The position numbers were made by a program, and so were the translations under genes. Of a stretch of 58,114 bases of DNA, positions 14,738 through 23,016 are shown one piece after another. The stretch lies in contig DWYJ01000093.1 of assembly GCA_019118745.1 (NCBI GenBank), positions 1 through 58,114 of the forward strand, written 5' to 3'. This DNA is from Candidatus Desulfovibrio gallistercoris (GTDB taxonomy: Bacteria; Desulfobacterota; Desulfovibrionia; Desulfovibrionales; Desulfovibrionaceae). The notes under the pieces were generated by a model, which saw only the letters and a list, made by a program, of their open reading frames with translations, was not told where the DNA came from and did not search any database. Each line of letters starts with the position of its first letter. Position 1 is the stretch's first letter.

Positions 14738-14773
14738 TCAACCAAGCCAAAAACGCCCCCAAAGGAGGACGCC

Positions 14774-16426
14774 ATGCCCGAGATTCCGGGAAATTCCGGG
14801 AAATTCCCGGAAAACGGTTCAACCATCATGAACCCCACAATTCTGTTTCGGCGGCAGCACGAGGCCGCGCGGACCTGCCTTGATCTCATACGCGGAACGG
14901 ACGCCATGCGTGAGGCCGGGGCGCGCTACATCCCCCCCAAGGAGGACGAATCCAGCGAGGCGCACGGCATCCGGGTAAAGCGCGCCGTGCTGCGCAACGT
15001 GTTTGCCCAGACCATCGGCTATTACCGGGGGCAGGTGTTTTGTCGGCAGGTGGCGCTGGACAATGCGGACAGCACCCTGAAAGACGACGCTCTGCAGCGG
15101 TTCCGCGCCTGGGCTGAGGATGTGGACCAGCGCGGGCACAACCTCACCTCGTGGAGCGGAGCGGTGTTCACGTCCGGCCTCGTGTCCGGGGTGACGTTCT
15201 GCCTTGTGGACTTCCCGGCCATTGAGACCGAGATCAGCGAGGGCGGCGTCACCATGTACCGGGCGCAGGACGGCAGCCTGCGCCCCAAGACAGCCGCGGC
15301 GGACGCCGCCGAGGGCTGGCAGCCGTACCTTGTCCACATCCCGGCGGAGCAGGTGCTTGACTGCCGGGCGCAGTGGCGCAAGGGCCGTCGCGTCATCACG
15401 CATTTTCGGTATATCGAAACGCGCTACGAGCAGAGCGAGACCGACCCCAACGAGCTTGAGCCTGTGCAGTACGTCCACGCCTACACCCCAGAGGGCTGGG
15501 AGCTGTGGAAGGCGGCCAGTTCCACGGGCGGCACGGGGGCAGGGTTCGAGCTTGTGGCGTCTGGCAAAATGTCGCTTGGCGAGGTTCCCGTGGCCGTGTT
15601 CATGCCGGGCGATCCGCGCAGCGACTTCACCGCGCAGCCGGCACTCATCGACTTGGCGCATCTGAACATCAAGCACTGGCGGGCGACCTGCGATCAGGAA
15701 GACCTCATGGCCTTCAACAGGTTACCGGTCTGGGTGTCCGTGGGCATCGCTCCGCTCAAGAACGCGCAGGGCAACGACATCCCCATGCCCGTGGGGCCGG
15801 GCAAGGTGCTGTACTACGAGGGCGGGGGCGACCTGAAAAGCGTGGGTGTGGACTCCGCCAGCGTGGCCGCCGGGCGGCAGGACTTGCTGGACACCGAGGA
15901 AAGCATGGCCTCTTACGGCTTGCAAATCATGCAGATGCAGAGCGCTGCCCGCATGACCGCCACGGGCGTGGACAAGATGACCCGCGAGGGGAATAGCCAG
16001 CTCAAGAACTGGGCGCTGGACTTTCAGGACTTCCTCGAAAACTGCCTGCGGCTGGTGGGCCTGTGGTGGGGTCTTGAGGACGGCCCGTCGGTCAAGGTCA
16101 ATGACGACTTCGCGGACAGCGCCAATATGGACTTTCTGATCCAGTTGCACGACAAGGGCCTGCTCAGCAAGGAAACGCTGGCCGCCTTTGCCGTGCGGCT
16201 GGGCATCCTTCCCGATGACTTCAACTACGCCGACGAGGTGGCGCGTCGCGCGCAGGATGCTGCCGCTGCTGCCAACGCCGGCCAGTCGTTCGGACTGTCG
16301 CTGGCGCAGCGCCTGGGCGCGGAAGCGGGCGCGAGCGTGGGCGTTGCGTCAGGGGGTGACGGTTCGTCGGGTAATTCCGGGAATTTCCGGGAAATTCCGG
16401 GAAATTCCGGGACAAGTACAGGATAG
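14774..16426 (+). CDS. Portal protein (DUF4055-like)
   Basis: 550 residues. Segments such as RYIPPKEDESSEAHGIRVKR, YYRGQVFCR and SAARMTATGVDKMT fit the DUF4055 portal family, the dodecameric gate for DNA and connector to the tail. AAAGGAGG precedes the ATG. The first and last 20 residues are unusual: both are encoded by tandem GGGAAATTCC decamers giving PGNSGKF-like peptides, outside the conserved fold. A terminator follows. Confidence 0.88.
   Translation: MPEIPGNSGKFPENGSTIMNPTILFRRQHEAARTCLDLIRGTDAMREAGARYIPPKEDESSEAHGIRVKRAVLRNVFAQTIGYYRGQVFCRQVALDNADSTLKDDALQRFRAWAEDVDQRGHNLTSWSGAVFTSGLVSGVTFCLVDFPAIETEISEGGVTMYRAQDGSLRPKTAAADAAEGWQPYLVHIPAEQVLDCRAQWRKGRRVITHFRYIETRYEQSETDPNELEPVQYVHAYTPEGWELWKAASSTGGTGAGFELVASGKMSLGEVPVAVFMPGDPRSDFTAQPALIDLAHLNIKHWRATCDQEDLMAFNRLPVWVSVGIAPLKNAQGNDIPMPVGPGKVLYYEGGGDLKSVGVDSASVAAGRQDLLDTEESMASYGLQIMQMQSAARMTATGVDKMTREGNSQLKNWALDFQDFLENCLRLVGLWWGLEDGPSVKVNDDFADSANMDFLIQLHDKGLLSKETLAAFAVRLGILPDDFNYADEVARRAQDAAAAANAGQSFGLSLAQRLGAEAGASVGVASGGDGSSGNSGNFREIPGNSGTSTG
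14783..14812. repeat. GGGAAATTCC decamer array, 5' end of portal gene
   Basis: Three near-perfect decamers in the first codons of the portal gene. The unit is self-complementary in its AATT core. The same array recurs at 16373-16412 at the other end of the gene; looser copies occur near 8119 and 22590. Confidence 0.75.
16373..16412. repeat. GGGAAATTCC decamer array, 3' end of portal gene
   Basis: About four tandem decamers (ATTCCGGGAA type) in the last codons of the portal gene, partner of 14783-14812. Confidence 0.75.
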
Positions 16427-16433
16427 CGCGAGA

Positions 16434-16461
16434 AAAGGCCGGGAGTTTCGTCCCGGCCTTT
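16434..16461. terminator. Bidirectional terminator after portal gene
   Basis: An 11-bp stem AAAGGCCGGGA/TCCCGGCCTTT with loop GTTTCG lies between the portal stop and the end of the minus-strand gene at 16500. T-rich on both sides (weakly), so it can stop both convergent transcripts. Confidence 0.75.
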
Positions 16462-16499
16462 GTCGTGTGTGGTGTTTGGATGGGTGGCGTGTGCCGCGG

Positions 16500-16751
16500 C
16501 TATCTGCCGAACAGCAGGCAAAGCCCGTTCATCAGCAGCGCCAGCGCGGAAAAGCCCGCGGCGGCCATGCCCCAGCCGATGACGAGGAGCCTTACCCCGT
16601 CCAGTTCCTGCCGCAGTTCCCAGTGCTCGACGGGCCGGGACGTGCGCGGGGTGGAGGCGTCGCCGTCGATGCGGAGGGTGCGCCCGTCCACGGTGATGTT
16701 GATACGCGTGCCGTCGTCGGTGGTGATGGTGTGGATACGGTTCGTTGCCAT
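16500..16751 (-). CDS. Small membrane protein of antirepressor module 1
   Basis: 83 residues from MATNRIHTITTDDGTRI. The first half is a beta-rich soluble part; the C-terminal half has one span (VRLLVIGWGMAAAGFSALALL). It is a clear paralogue of the gene at 35121-35369, which follows the second antirepressor in the same order. Always paired with these antirepressors here, it may be a partner; function unknown. Confidence 0.7.
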   Translation of the reverse strand: MATNRIHTITTDDGTRINITVDGRTLRIDGDASTPRTSRPVEHWELRQELDGVRLLVIGWGMAAAGFSALALLMNGLCLLFGR

Positions 16752-16764
16752 GTTCCGCCCTCCC

Positions 16765-17643
16765 CTATCCCCGCGCGGCTTCGACGATGCGGCGTCCGGC
16801 GTCAAGGATGCTGTAGGCACCGGCAAGAGCTTCATCCGCCGCCACGTAGGCGGCATGGCAGGCGTGGTATGCCTTGCGTTCCCTCGGCGTCATCTTCATG
16901 GTGACCGCGCCGGGGTGGCAGGTGGTGCGGAGCAGCTCCCGCACTTCCTCGATACGCGACAGACAGAGCACGTGCGGGGAGACCGTGGACGGGACAGCGG
17001 GAGCGGAGGCCGAGGCCGCTGGCAAGGCTGTGGCCACGGGCTGCGGGGCCGGTTGCAGGGCCTTGACGCTCAACTGGATGAGGTATTCCCGCGCATCGGG
17101 CATCTTGCTCGCCGGGAGCTGGGCGTACTCGGCGATCCTGAAATGGCGGTTGAAGCGCGTCCATATCTCCGCCCGCGCCTTGCCCTGCACGGCGGCGGGA
17201 GCGGCGGACAGCTTGGCGTCCACAAGGGCCTTGAGTTCGGCCCGTTCGGCGGGGCTGATGGCGGTGTCAGGGGAGAGGGCTGGCGTGGGGCGTTCGGCCC
17301 GTCCGTTCATCCAGTAGTTCCACAGGGCGTCGTCACTTTCAGCCTGGTAAAGCTCGATCTTGGCCCGCAGCTCCGGGCGCACCTTCTTGGGGTTGATGCT
17401 GTTGAGGTAGGAGGGCAGCTTGCGGACGGGCAGGCAGAGCATTTGCTGCTCTCCTGATTCTGAGGGTATTACGATAATCGTAACACCCCATCTTTCCCTG
17501 TTGGAATTGAGCTTCTGGCTCTGGGATGCCCAGCCTAAGCCCAAATTTTCAACGATGGGCTTCATGGGCGTGAAAGGCTGGCCTTGGTAGTCGATGCAAA
17601 AAATGGTGTCGTCGTGGAAGGTGACGGGGGAAAGTTCGCACAT
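16765..17643 (-). CDS. Antirepressor 1 (P22_AR N-terminal + ORF6C-like)
   Basis: 292 residues. Residues 1-115 match the P22 antirepressor N-terminal domain (IFCIDYQGQPFTPMKPIVEN, MLCLPVRKLPSYLNSINP). Residues 135-200 look like ORF6C (KARAEIWTRFNRHFRIAEYA), and a conserved tail (CHPGAVTMKMTPRERKAY) is shared with antirepressor 2. It would inactivate the CI-like repressor. Its ribosome site (GGAGGC) lies in sequence complementary to the c4-like RNA encoded just upstream, so translation is probably blocked by that RNA in the lysogen. Confidence 0.82.
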   Translation of the reverse strand: MCELSPVTFHDDTIFCIDYQGQPFTPMKPIVENLGLGWASQSQKLNSNRERWGVTIIVIPSESGEQQMLCLPVRKLPSYLNSINPKKVRPELRAKIELYQAESDDALWNYWMNGRAERPTPALSPDTAISPAERAELKALVDAKLSAAPAAVQGKARAEIWTRFNRHFRIAEYAQLPASKMPDAREYLIQLSVKALQPAPQPVATALPAASASAPAVPSTVSPHVLCLSRIEEVRELLRTTCHPGAVTMKMTPRERKAYHACHAAYVAADEALAGAYSILDAGRRIVEAARG

Positions 17644-17689
17644 GATGTGCCTCCAGCGATTTTCTTATTGGAGCCGCCAAAATAGCAAA

Positions 17690-17768
17690 ACTCCGGGTGC
17701 TAAGAACTGTCGCTGGACAGCGGGCATATTCCCGACGAATCGGTATTGTATTAGCCCACACCCGGAGT
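17690..17768 (-). ncRNA. c4-like antisense RNA 1
   Basis: A 10-bp closing stem ACTCCGGGTG/CACCCGGAGT, extended by GCTAA/TTAGC, encloses two hairpins (CGGG/CCCG and CTGTC/GACAG). The second hairpin side carries TCCAGCGA and TTCTTA, the exact complements of TCGCTGGA (17659-17652, at the antirepressor ribosome site) and TAAGAA (17667-17662). The same complements occur upstream at 17852-17869. This is the arrangement of phage P1/P22 c4 RNA, which is cut from the ant transcript and blocks ant translation. Exact ends are not known. Confidence 0.7.
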
Positions 17769-17851
17769 CAATGTCCGTAGAATACACCACCGCCAAGAGG
17801 ATACAAGTCTTGACAGGGCACAAAAAGGCCACGTTTCAGGTGTGGCGACCG

Positions 17852-17913
17852 CCAGCGAAGGTGTTCTTAGGCACCGTGTCTCGACAACGACACAAAACGC
17901 CGGAAATGTCAAG
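17852..17913 (-). promoter_or_regulatory. Upstream c4 target and conserved promoter block, module 1
   Basis: On the minus strand TTGACA (17910-17905) sits in a 23-base block (17891-17913) that matches 36465-36487 in module 2 with two differences. Twenty-two bases downstream comes TAAGAA...TCGCTGG (17869-17852), a second target of the c4-like RNA. No good -10 box is visible, so the promoter may need an activator. Confidence 0.55.
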
Positions 17914-17935
17914 CATGATTCACACGGCGCGGGCT

Positions 17936-17964
17936 TTGCCCCTGCGGCGCTGGCGTGGTAGAAT
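17936..17964 (+). promoter_or_regulatory. Promoter for the 17989 membrane protein
   Basis: TTGCCC (17936-17941), 17 bp, TAGAAT (17959-17964), 25 bases before a ribosome site and ATG. It restarts rightward transcription after the opposed module. Confidence 0.6.
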
Positions 17965-17988
17965 GGGCAGGAAAACAAGGAGAAACAA

Positions 17989-18228
17989 ATGCGACTTCGG
18001 GGCGGAGAATCAAATTTTGACCTGTTGTTCTATGTGGGGGTGGGGCTGGTGTATGTTTTGTCTGCGGCGAACAGTCAGCCCGGGATAGCGCTTGCTTTCG
18101 GCATCGGCGCACTGGCTCCGAACATCTCCGACGCGTGGAAAAAGCGGGATATCAAGGATGCCGCTATGTCGCTGGCCGGGATTTTGATTGCTGCGGCGTG
18201 GTTCGCGGTTGAAAATATCCAGAGGTGA
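17989..18228 (+). CDS. Small membrane protein (79 aa)
   Basis: Two hydrophobic spans (LLFYVGVGLVYVLSAA and DAAMSLAGILIAAAWFAV) around a short loop. AAGGAG precedes the ATG and a good promoter lies upstream. It is divergent from antirepressor module 1, in the position that the gene at 36561 has relative to module 2. No family is recognised. Confidence 0.6.
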   Translation: MRLRGGESNFDLLFYVGVGLVYVLSAANSQPGIALAFGIGALAPNISDAWKKRDIKDAAMSLAGILIAAAWFAVENIQR

Positions 18229-18325
18229 GGGGCTGCAAGCCGCCTTGCCTCTCAAAAACGGCGAAAATTGATACGCAACGCGGATTGCGTAAGAAAATTT
18301 CCATTTTTTCATACAAGAGATGCCC

Positions 18326-19441
18326 ATGACCCCAGACGAGACCCTTGCCCTGTACCTGCTGGCCCGCTCCCTCTGGTGGCGGCATGACCTCGAACAGCTC
18401 GACGCCGAGGCCGTGGCCGCCGTCATCGCCGCGCTTGAGGCCGCGCAAAAGGACATTGCCGCCCGCCTTGCCGCCGAGGCCGCCGGGCTGGCGACGCTCT
18501 CCGACTGGCGGCGAGAACAGGACGAGGCCCTCAACGCCTGGGCCGACGAGGTGCTGGCCGGAGCGCGGGCCACCATCACGGGCTCGATTTCCGAAGCCAG
18601 CATTGCCGCCGCCACGGCCTCGCTTGCCGCCTACAACGCCATTTTGACGCTGGACGGCAAGGCGTCAGCCGTGCAGTCCGTGGGCCTGACCAGCGGGCAG
18701 ATCCGCGCATGGTTCCAGGACACGGCGCTGGGCTCCGGTGGGCTGGAAAAGTGGGTGGACACCGCGCTGGACAACGGGGTCAAGCAGAGCCTCCTTTCCG
18801 CCCTGCGGCAGGTGGCCGTCGAAGGCAAGGGCACGGCTGAGGCTGTGCGGCGGGTCATTGTGGCGGCCAGTGACGCGGGCTTCGAGCTGACGCGACGGGA
18901 GGCCATCACCATCACGCGGACATTCATCCAGACCGCGAATGTGCAGGCGCAGGAGGCCGTCTACAAGGCCAACGAGGGGCTGTTCAAGGGGTACAAGTAC
19001 GTTGCCACGCTGGACAACCGCACCTGTGCCGTCTGCCTGTTTGCCGACGGAGCGGTGTACAAAATCGGGGAACCGAGGCCGTCCCTCCCTCGTCATCCAC
19101 GCTGTCGCTGCATCATGTGCCCGGTTGCCAAGAGCTGGCGAGACTTTGGCATTGACGTTGACGACCTCGAAGCCGTTGCCCGGCCCTGGACGATACGCGA
19201 GACGGGGCCTATCGGCGCAGGCGGGCGCAAGATCGAGAACTACGGCAAGACGACGGAGAACTTTTCCGGCTGGTGGGCGTCACTCTCCGACGCCGACAAG
19301 GCAAAAACGGCCATCGGCCCCGTGCGGCGCAGGCTGCTTGAGACCGGCGCGGTGAAGTGGGACGACATGTGGGACAAGGCCAGCGGCCTGCCGCTGACGC
19401 TTGAGCAAATGGGGTATGACAGGCAGGGGAACAGGATTTGA
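18326..19441 (+). CDS. Mu gpF-like minor head protein (phage head morphogenesis)
   Basis: 371 residues; the ATG at 18326 has AAGAG at a proper distance, better than ATG 18320. A helical N-terminus (1-190) is followed by the MuF domain: ITITRTFIQTANVQAQ, DNRTCAVCLFADG near 229 and LPRHPRCRC near 257, the typical Cys-rich signature. MuF proteins are minor capsid proteins made after the portal. It is cut off from the portal gene by the opposed antirepressor module. Confidence 0.9.
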   Translation: MTPDETLALYLLARSLWWRHDLEQLDAEAVAAVIAALEAAQKDIAARLAAEAAGLATLSDWRREQDEALNAWADEVLAGARATITGSISEASIAAATASLAAYNAILTLDGKASAVQSVGLTSGQIRAWFQDTALGSGGLEKWVDTALDNGVKQSLLSALRQVAVEGKGTAEAVRRVIVAASDAGFELTRREAITITRTFIQTANVQAQEAVYKANEGLFKGYKYVATLDNRTCAVCLFADGAVYKIGEPRPSLPRHPRCRCIMCPVAKSWRDFGIDVDDLEAVARPWTIRETGPIGAGGRKIENYGKTTENFSGWWASLSDADKAKTAIGPVRRRLLETGAVKWDDMWDKASGLPLTLEQMGYDRQGNRI

Positions 19442-19474
19442 CTGCATCATGCGACTGTGCCACTGTGGAAGCAT

Positions 19475-19502
19475 GGCGCGTCCTTTGGGGCGCGCCTTTT
19501 TT
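19475..19502 (+). terminator. Rho-independent terminator after head morphogenesis gene
   Basis: GGCGCG/CGCGCC stem with a 10-base loop, then six T. It sits just before the shared promoter-like block, so the scaffold and coat genes form a separate transcript. Confidence 0.85.
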
Positions 19503-19516
19503 GTTGTCGTTCGCCA

Positions 19517-19577
19517 CATAAATTCCAGATTCATTTTTTCAACTTCCTTGCCCTTTTTTCTCCCAATGGGGCATACT
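19517..19577 (+). promoter_or_regulatory. Candidate late promoter with shared upstream block
   Basis: The 20-bp block CATAAATTCCAGATTCATTT (19517-19536) occurs identically at 38841-38860 upstream of the tape measure gene. CATACT (19572-19577) is a possible -10 with TTGCCC 18 bp upstream. The distance from block to -10 (35 bp) is nearly the same at both sites, suggesting an activator site around -50. Confidence 0.55.
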
Positions 19578-19619
19578 CAAAGAAAAATCATCCCGGATGG
19601 GGTGGAAGGAGTGGGCAGG

Positions 19620-20384
19620 ATGCCTTGGAAAATGGACGAGAACGGCAATCTGGTGAAAGGCGACGACGGCAACCCCATTGCCATCACGGAAAGCGGCGAA
19701 GAGCGATCGGTTGACTATGCGGCCATGAGCAGGAAGCTCTCCGAAGTCAACAAAGAAAGCGCCGGACGCAAGGAGCGCATCCGGGAGCTGGAAGCGCAGC
19801 TCAAGCCGCTGGAAGGCATCGACGACGTGGCGGCCTTCATCGAGGCGGCCCGCAAGAACGCCGAAGCCGTGGCCGCGTTCGACGACAAGCAGCGCGGGGC
19901 CGAGGAAGCCGTCCAGGCCCGCATCAAGGCCGCAACGTCCCCGCTGGAAATGAAACTTGCCGAACTGGAGGCCGAACGCGCCAGCATCCGCGACCAGTTC
20001 CACGCCTCGCTGATCAGCAGCAAGTTCGGGACGTCGAAGTACGTTGCCGAAAGCCTGGTGAGCGCCGGCATAGCGCAGGAGCTTTTCGGCAAGCACTTCA
20101 GCGTTGACGAGCAGGGGAACCTCATCGGCAAAGACAGCGCCGGAAACGTCATCTTCGGGGAGAACGGCCCCGCTGATTTTGACACTGCCCTGTCGGAGAT
20201 CGTCAAGAACAGCCCGCACAAGGCGTATGTGCTGAAGGGCAGCACGGCGACCGGCAGCGGGGCGTCCGCCGGGGCAGGCGGAAACTATACCGGCGCCAAG
20301 ACCATGCGCCGGCCCGAATTTGAAAAACTCGACCCGGTGACAAGGGCTCTGCGGATTCGTGAGGGCTACAGGGTCACCGACTAA
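19620..20384 (+). CDS. Capsid scaffolding protein
   Basis: 254 residues, very charged: acidic start (MDENGNLVKGDDGNPIAITE), long coiled coil (about 35-135, ERIRELEAQLKPLEG...), Gly-rich spacer near 215-230 and basic tail (KTMRRPEFEKLDPVTRALRI). This plan and its place just before the coat gene fit a scaffold that shapes the prohead and then leaves. A GGAAGGAG site is upstream. Confidence 0.8.
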   Translation: MPWKMDENGNLVKGDDGNPIAITESGEERSVDYAAMSRKLSEVNKESAGRKERIRELEAQLKPLEGIDDVAAFIEAARKNAEAVAAFDDKQRGAEEAVQARIKAATSPLEMKLAELEAERASIRDQFHASLISSKFGTSKYVAESLVSAGIAQELFGKHFSVDEQGNLIGKDSAGNVIFGENGPADFDTALSEIVKNSPHKAYVLKGSTATGSGASAGAGGNYTGAKTMRRPEFEKLDPVTRALRIREGYRVTD

Positions 20385-20396
20385 AGGAGAACCAAG

Positions 20397-21539
20397 GTGG
20401 CTAACACCCTGAACGATTTTATCCCCGAGATGTACGCGGCTCTCGACATTGTTTCCCGCGAAATGGTGGGATTCATCCCCGCTGTGGCCGTCAATGCCGC
20501 CCCGACGCAGGCCGCCAAAGATGAAATCATCTCCATTCCCATCACGCAGACGGCGGAAACCCATGACATCGTTCCCGGCGGCAGCCCCGAAGACAACGGG
20601 GATCAGGTCGTCTCCAAGGTTTCCATGACCATCAGCAAATCCAAGTACGCGCCCATCCCCTGGACTGGCGAAGAGCAGCTTGGCGTCCGAAACTCCGGCA
20701 CATACAACAGGATCATTGCCGACCAGTTCGCACAGGCTCTGCGTGCGCTTGTGAACGAAATGGAATCCGACCTTGCAAAGCTGTACGTTGGCGCTTCCCG
20801 GGCGTACGGCACGCCCGGCACGACGCCCTTTGAAAGCAATCTCAAGGACGTGGCCCAGATGCGCAAGATTCTTGCCGACAACGGCGCGCCCATGACCGAC
20901 CTGCAGCTGGTCGTCGATACCGCCGCCGGGGCCAACCTGCGCAGCCTGGGCCAGCTTACCAAGGCCAATGAGGCGAACACCGACGACACGCTGCGGCGCG
21001 GCACCCTGCTCAACATCTCCGGATTCAGCATCCGGGAAAGCGGCCAGATCGTGACCCATGCCGCCGGGAAGATCGAGGGGAGCGGTGCGGTGAACAACGG
21101 CGGCGGCTACGCCAAGGGCGCTACGACCATCGCCGTGGACGGGGCGTCGTCCATCGCGCTCAAGGCCGGTGACATCGTGAAGTTTGACGGCGATACCGGC
21201 CACTATGTCGTGGCTGCTGAAGCCAGCGCCACTCCCATCACCCTGGCCGCGCCCGGCCTCATGGGCCCTGTGGCCGATGATGCCGCGGTGACCGCTCTTG
21301 GCTCCTATACCGCAGGTCTTGCCTTTGACCGTAACGCCCTGCAGCTCATCGCCCGTACCCCGGCCATGCCGGATGGCGGCGACAGCGCGGAGGACGTTTT
21401 CCTGCTTACCGACCCCGTGAGCGATATTACCTTTCAGGTCGCTCTGTATCGCCAGTACCGGCGCGTGCGCTACGAGGTGGGCCTTGCCTGGGGCGTGAAG
21501 CTCATCAAGCCGGAACACGTCGCCATCCTGATGGGTTAG
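20397..21539 (+). CDS. Major capsid protein (P22 coat-like)
   Basis: 380 residues, GTG start with AAAGGAG. The N-terminus (LNDFIPEMYAALDIVSREMVGF) and the pattern IPWTGEEQLGV and LAFDRNALQLIARTPAMPDG match the P22 gene 5 coat family, an HK97-fold protein. An inserted Gly/Ala-rich domain occupies about 215-300. Forms the icosahedral shell on the scaffold. Confidence 0.9.
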   Translation: MANTLNDFIPEMYAALDIVSREMVGFIPAVAVNAAPTQAAKDEIISIPITQTAETHDIVPGGSPEDNGDQVVSKVSMTISKSKYAPIPWTGEEQLGVRNSGTYNRIIADQFAQALRALVNEMESDLAKLYVGASRAYGTPGTTPFESNLKDVAQMRKILADNGAPMTDLQLVVDTAAGANLRSLGQLTKANEANTDDTLRRGTLLNISGFSIRESGQIVTHAAGKIEGSGAVNNGGGYAKGATTIAVDGASSIALKAGDIVKFDGDTGHYVVAAEASATPITLAAPGLMGPVADDAAVTALGSYTAGLAFDRNALQLIARTPAMPDGGDSAEDVFLLTDPVSDITFQVALYRQYRRVRYEVGLAWGVKLIKPEHVAILMG

Positions 21540-21548
21540 GAGGAGCGT

Positions 21549-21734
21549 ATGCCTCGCATGTATCACGACGATCCCATGATGACCGGCGGCCCAACCACGG
21601 CGGATGTGCCCGACGATGCCGTGGCCTGGATGCAGAAATCGGGGTGGTACCTGAAACAGGAGACCCCGCAGGAAAAGCCGGCTGAAAAGGCTGCCAAGAC
21701 GGAAACGGCTCCCGCCAGTACCGCCAAGCGGTAG
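21549..21734 (+). CDS. Small hypothetical structural-operon protein (61 aa)
   Basis: Acidic start with MPRMYHDDPMMTGG, a short WMQKSGWYL motif and an Ala/Lys/Glu-rich tail. AGGAGCG precedes the ATG, 9 bases after the coat gene. No family is recognised; proteins in this place are often decoration or completion factors, which is only a guess. Confidence 0.6.
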   Translation: MPRMYHDDPMMTGGPTTADVPDDAVAWMQKSGWYLKQETPQEKPAEKAAKTETAPASTAKR

Positions 21735-21744
21735 CCCCTTCGCA

Positions 21745-21783
21745 GCGTCCCCGACCCTACCTCCAAACTCCCGTCGGGGACGC
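21745..21783 (+). other. Strong 11-bp hairpin without U-tract
   Basis: GCGTCCCCGAC pairs with GTCGGGGACGC around a 17-base loop, between two small genes after the coat gene. It may be a partial terminator or an mRNA 3'-end stabiliser that sets a high coat level. Confidence 0.55.
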
Positions 21784-21830
21784 CACCGAACGGGCCACCA
21801 CGGCCAGTCATCCGCAGACAGGGGCGCAAC

Positions 21831-22028
21831 ATGTCGCAATCAATCAACGAAATCACGCAGAACATCGGCACGACAGGGGAAGCGTTCGACGCAGCCGTTG
21901 ACGCCGCGGTCACGGTGCTTGGGCAGATCAACGACGCGCTGTCGCCCTACCGCGGCAAGCTGCCGTCCGCCCTTCGGGACGTAGTGGATGCCATCAGCAA
22001 GATGCAGGCGGCAGGGGGCGCGAAGTGA
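21831..22028 (+). CDS. Small hypothetical protein (65 aa)
   Basis: Helical, begins MSQSINEITQNIGTTGEAFD. Overlaps the next GTG by 4 bases. No family is recognised; it belongs to the head-completion operon by position. Confidence 0.55.
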   Translation: MSQSINEITQNIGTTGEAFDAAVDAAVTVLGQINDALSPYRGKLPSALRDVVDAISKMQAAGGAK

Positions 22029-22639
22029 GCGCCATTATCGTGGAAGACGGTACCGGCATCGCCGATGCCAACGCCTACGCTGGCCTTGCCGCAGCCGACG
22101 CCTACCTTGTGCGGCGTGGCCTGTGGCCGGAGACGCCCATTGTGGAGACCGACGGCACAGACGACGAACCGCCCACGGCAGCGCCGGACGCAAGCATGGT
22201 CGCCGCCAAGGAGGCTGCCATCATCCGCGCAGCCGATGCGTTGAACGTGCTGTTCTGGAAGGGAGAGACACGCTCCCCTCTTTCGCTCATGGCGTGGCCG
22301 CGCTCAGGCGTTGAGGTGGACGGCAGAAAGCTGCCCATTGACGCCGTGCCTCTGGCCGTGGTGCGGGCAAACATGGAGCTGGCCGCCCTCATCTACAACG
22401 GCACGGCTGACCCGCTGGCCCCTGTCGAGCGCGGCGGCAAGGTCATCAGCAAGAGCGAGAGCTACGCCGAGGGCAACGTGGACGTGATCGGCGGCGATTC
22501 CAAGAGCTACAGCGTGACGTACTCCGAGGCCGCGCCGGTGGAGACGTACCTGCCCGCCGTGTACGGCATCTTGCGGCCCTACCTCCGGGCAATTCCGGGA
22601 CAGTCCGGGAGCGTGGTCGGGCGCGTGGTGAGGGGGTAG
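22025..22639 (+). CDS. Head-tail adaptor (DnaT-like/gp6-type)
   Basis: 204 residues, GTG start. The opening IIVEDGTGIADANAYAGLAAADAYL is typical of the phage protein group labelled 'DnaT-like ssDNA-binding', in practice head-tail connectors following the coat gene. A helical core (22-140) then a short tail. Likely binds the portal ring after packaging. Confidence 0.7.
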   Translation: MSAIIVEDGTGIADANAYAGLAAADAYLVRRGLWPETPIVETDGTDDEPPTAAPDASMVAAKEAAIIRAADALNVLFWKGETRSPLSLMAWPRSGVEVDGRKLPIDAVPLAVVRANMELAALIYNGTADPLAPVERGGKVISKSESYAEGNVDVIGGDSKSYSVTYSEAAPVETYLPAVYGILRPYLRAIPGQSGSVVGRVVRG

Positions 22640-22642
22640 CCC

Positions 22643-23014
22643 ATGCGGCAGTTGACGGAAAGCGATTTCACCCTTTTCAAGGCAGAAGCGGAAAAATGGA
22701 TCGCGCTGTTCGGCCTGAAGGATTGGGCCGTAACGTTTGATTTTTCGCCTCTGGAAAACAGCCGTGCGGAATGCTTTGTCAACTGGCACGCAAAGGCAGC
22801 GATCATAACCTTGGGGCAGTTCCCGCGTGGGGAAGTGACGCAAGATGATGTGAGAAGGTCAGCTTTTCACGAAGTTTGCGAACTACTGCTTTCGGACATG
22901 GAATTTACGGCGCTGAACGAGGAAATCCCCCACGCCGAGCGAAAAACCATGACCGAAGTTGCCCGCCATGCGGTCATCCGGCGTCTGGAAAATTCCGTCT
23001 TCAAGAGCTGTTAG
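22643..23014 (+). CDS. Hypothetical protein with HExxx helix (123 aa)
   Basis: The segment RSAFHEVCELLLSDMEF has an HE pair like the zinc-peptidase HExxH helix, but the second His is replaced (HEVCE), so activity is doubtful. Similar proteins are common in phage structural operons. Function unknown. Confidence 0.55.
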   Translation: MRQLTESDFTLFKAEAEKWIALFGLKDWAVTFDFSPLENSRAECFVNWHAKAAIITLGQFPRGEVTQDDVRRSAFHEVCELLLSDMEFTALNEEIPHAERKTMTEVARHAVIRRLENSVFKSC

Positions 23015-23016
23015 CC

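Noticed and set aside
19539..21839. Very long minus-strand open frame (766 codons) opposite scaffold and coat genes
   Set aside because: It is the antisense shadow of high-GC coding DNA; the plus-strand genes have ribosome sites and recognisable families.
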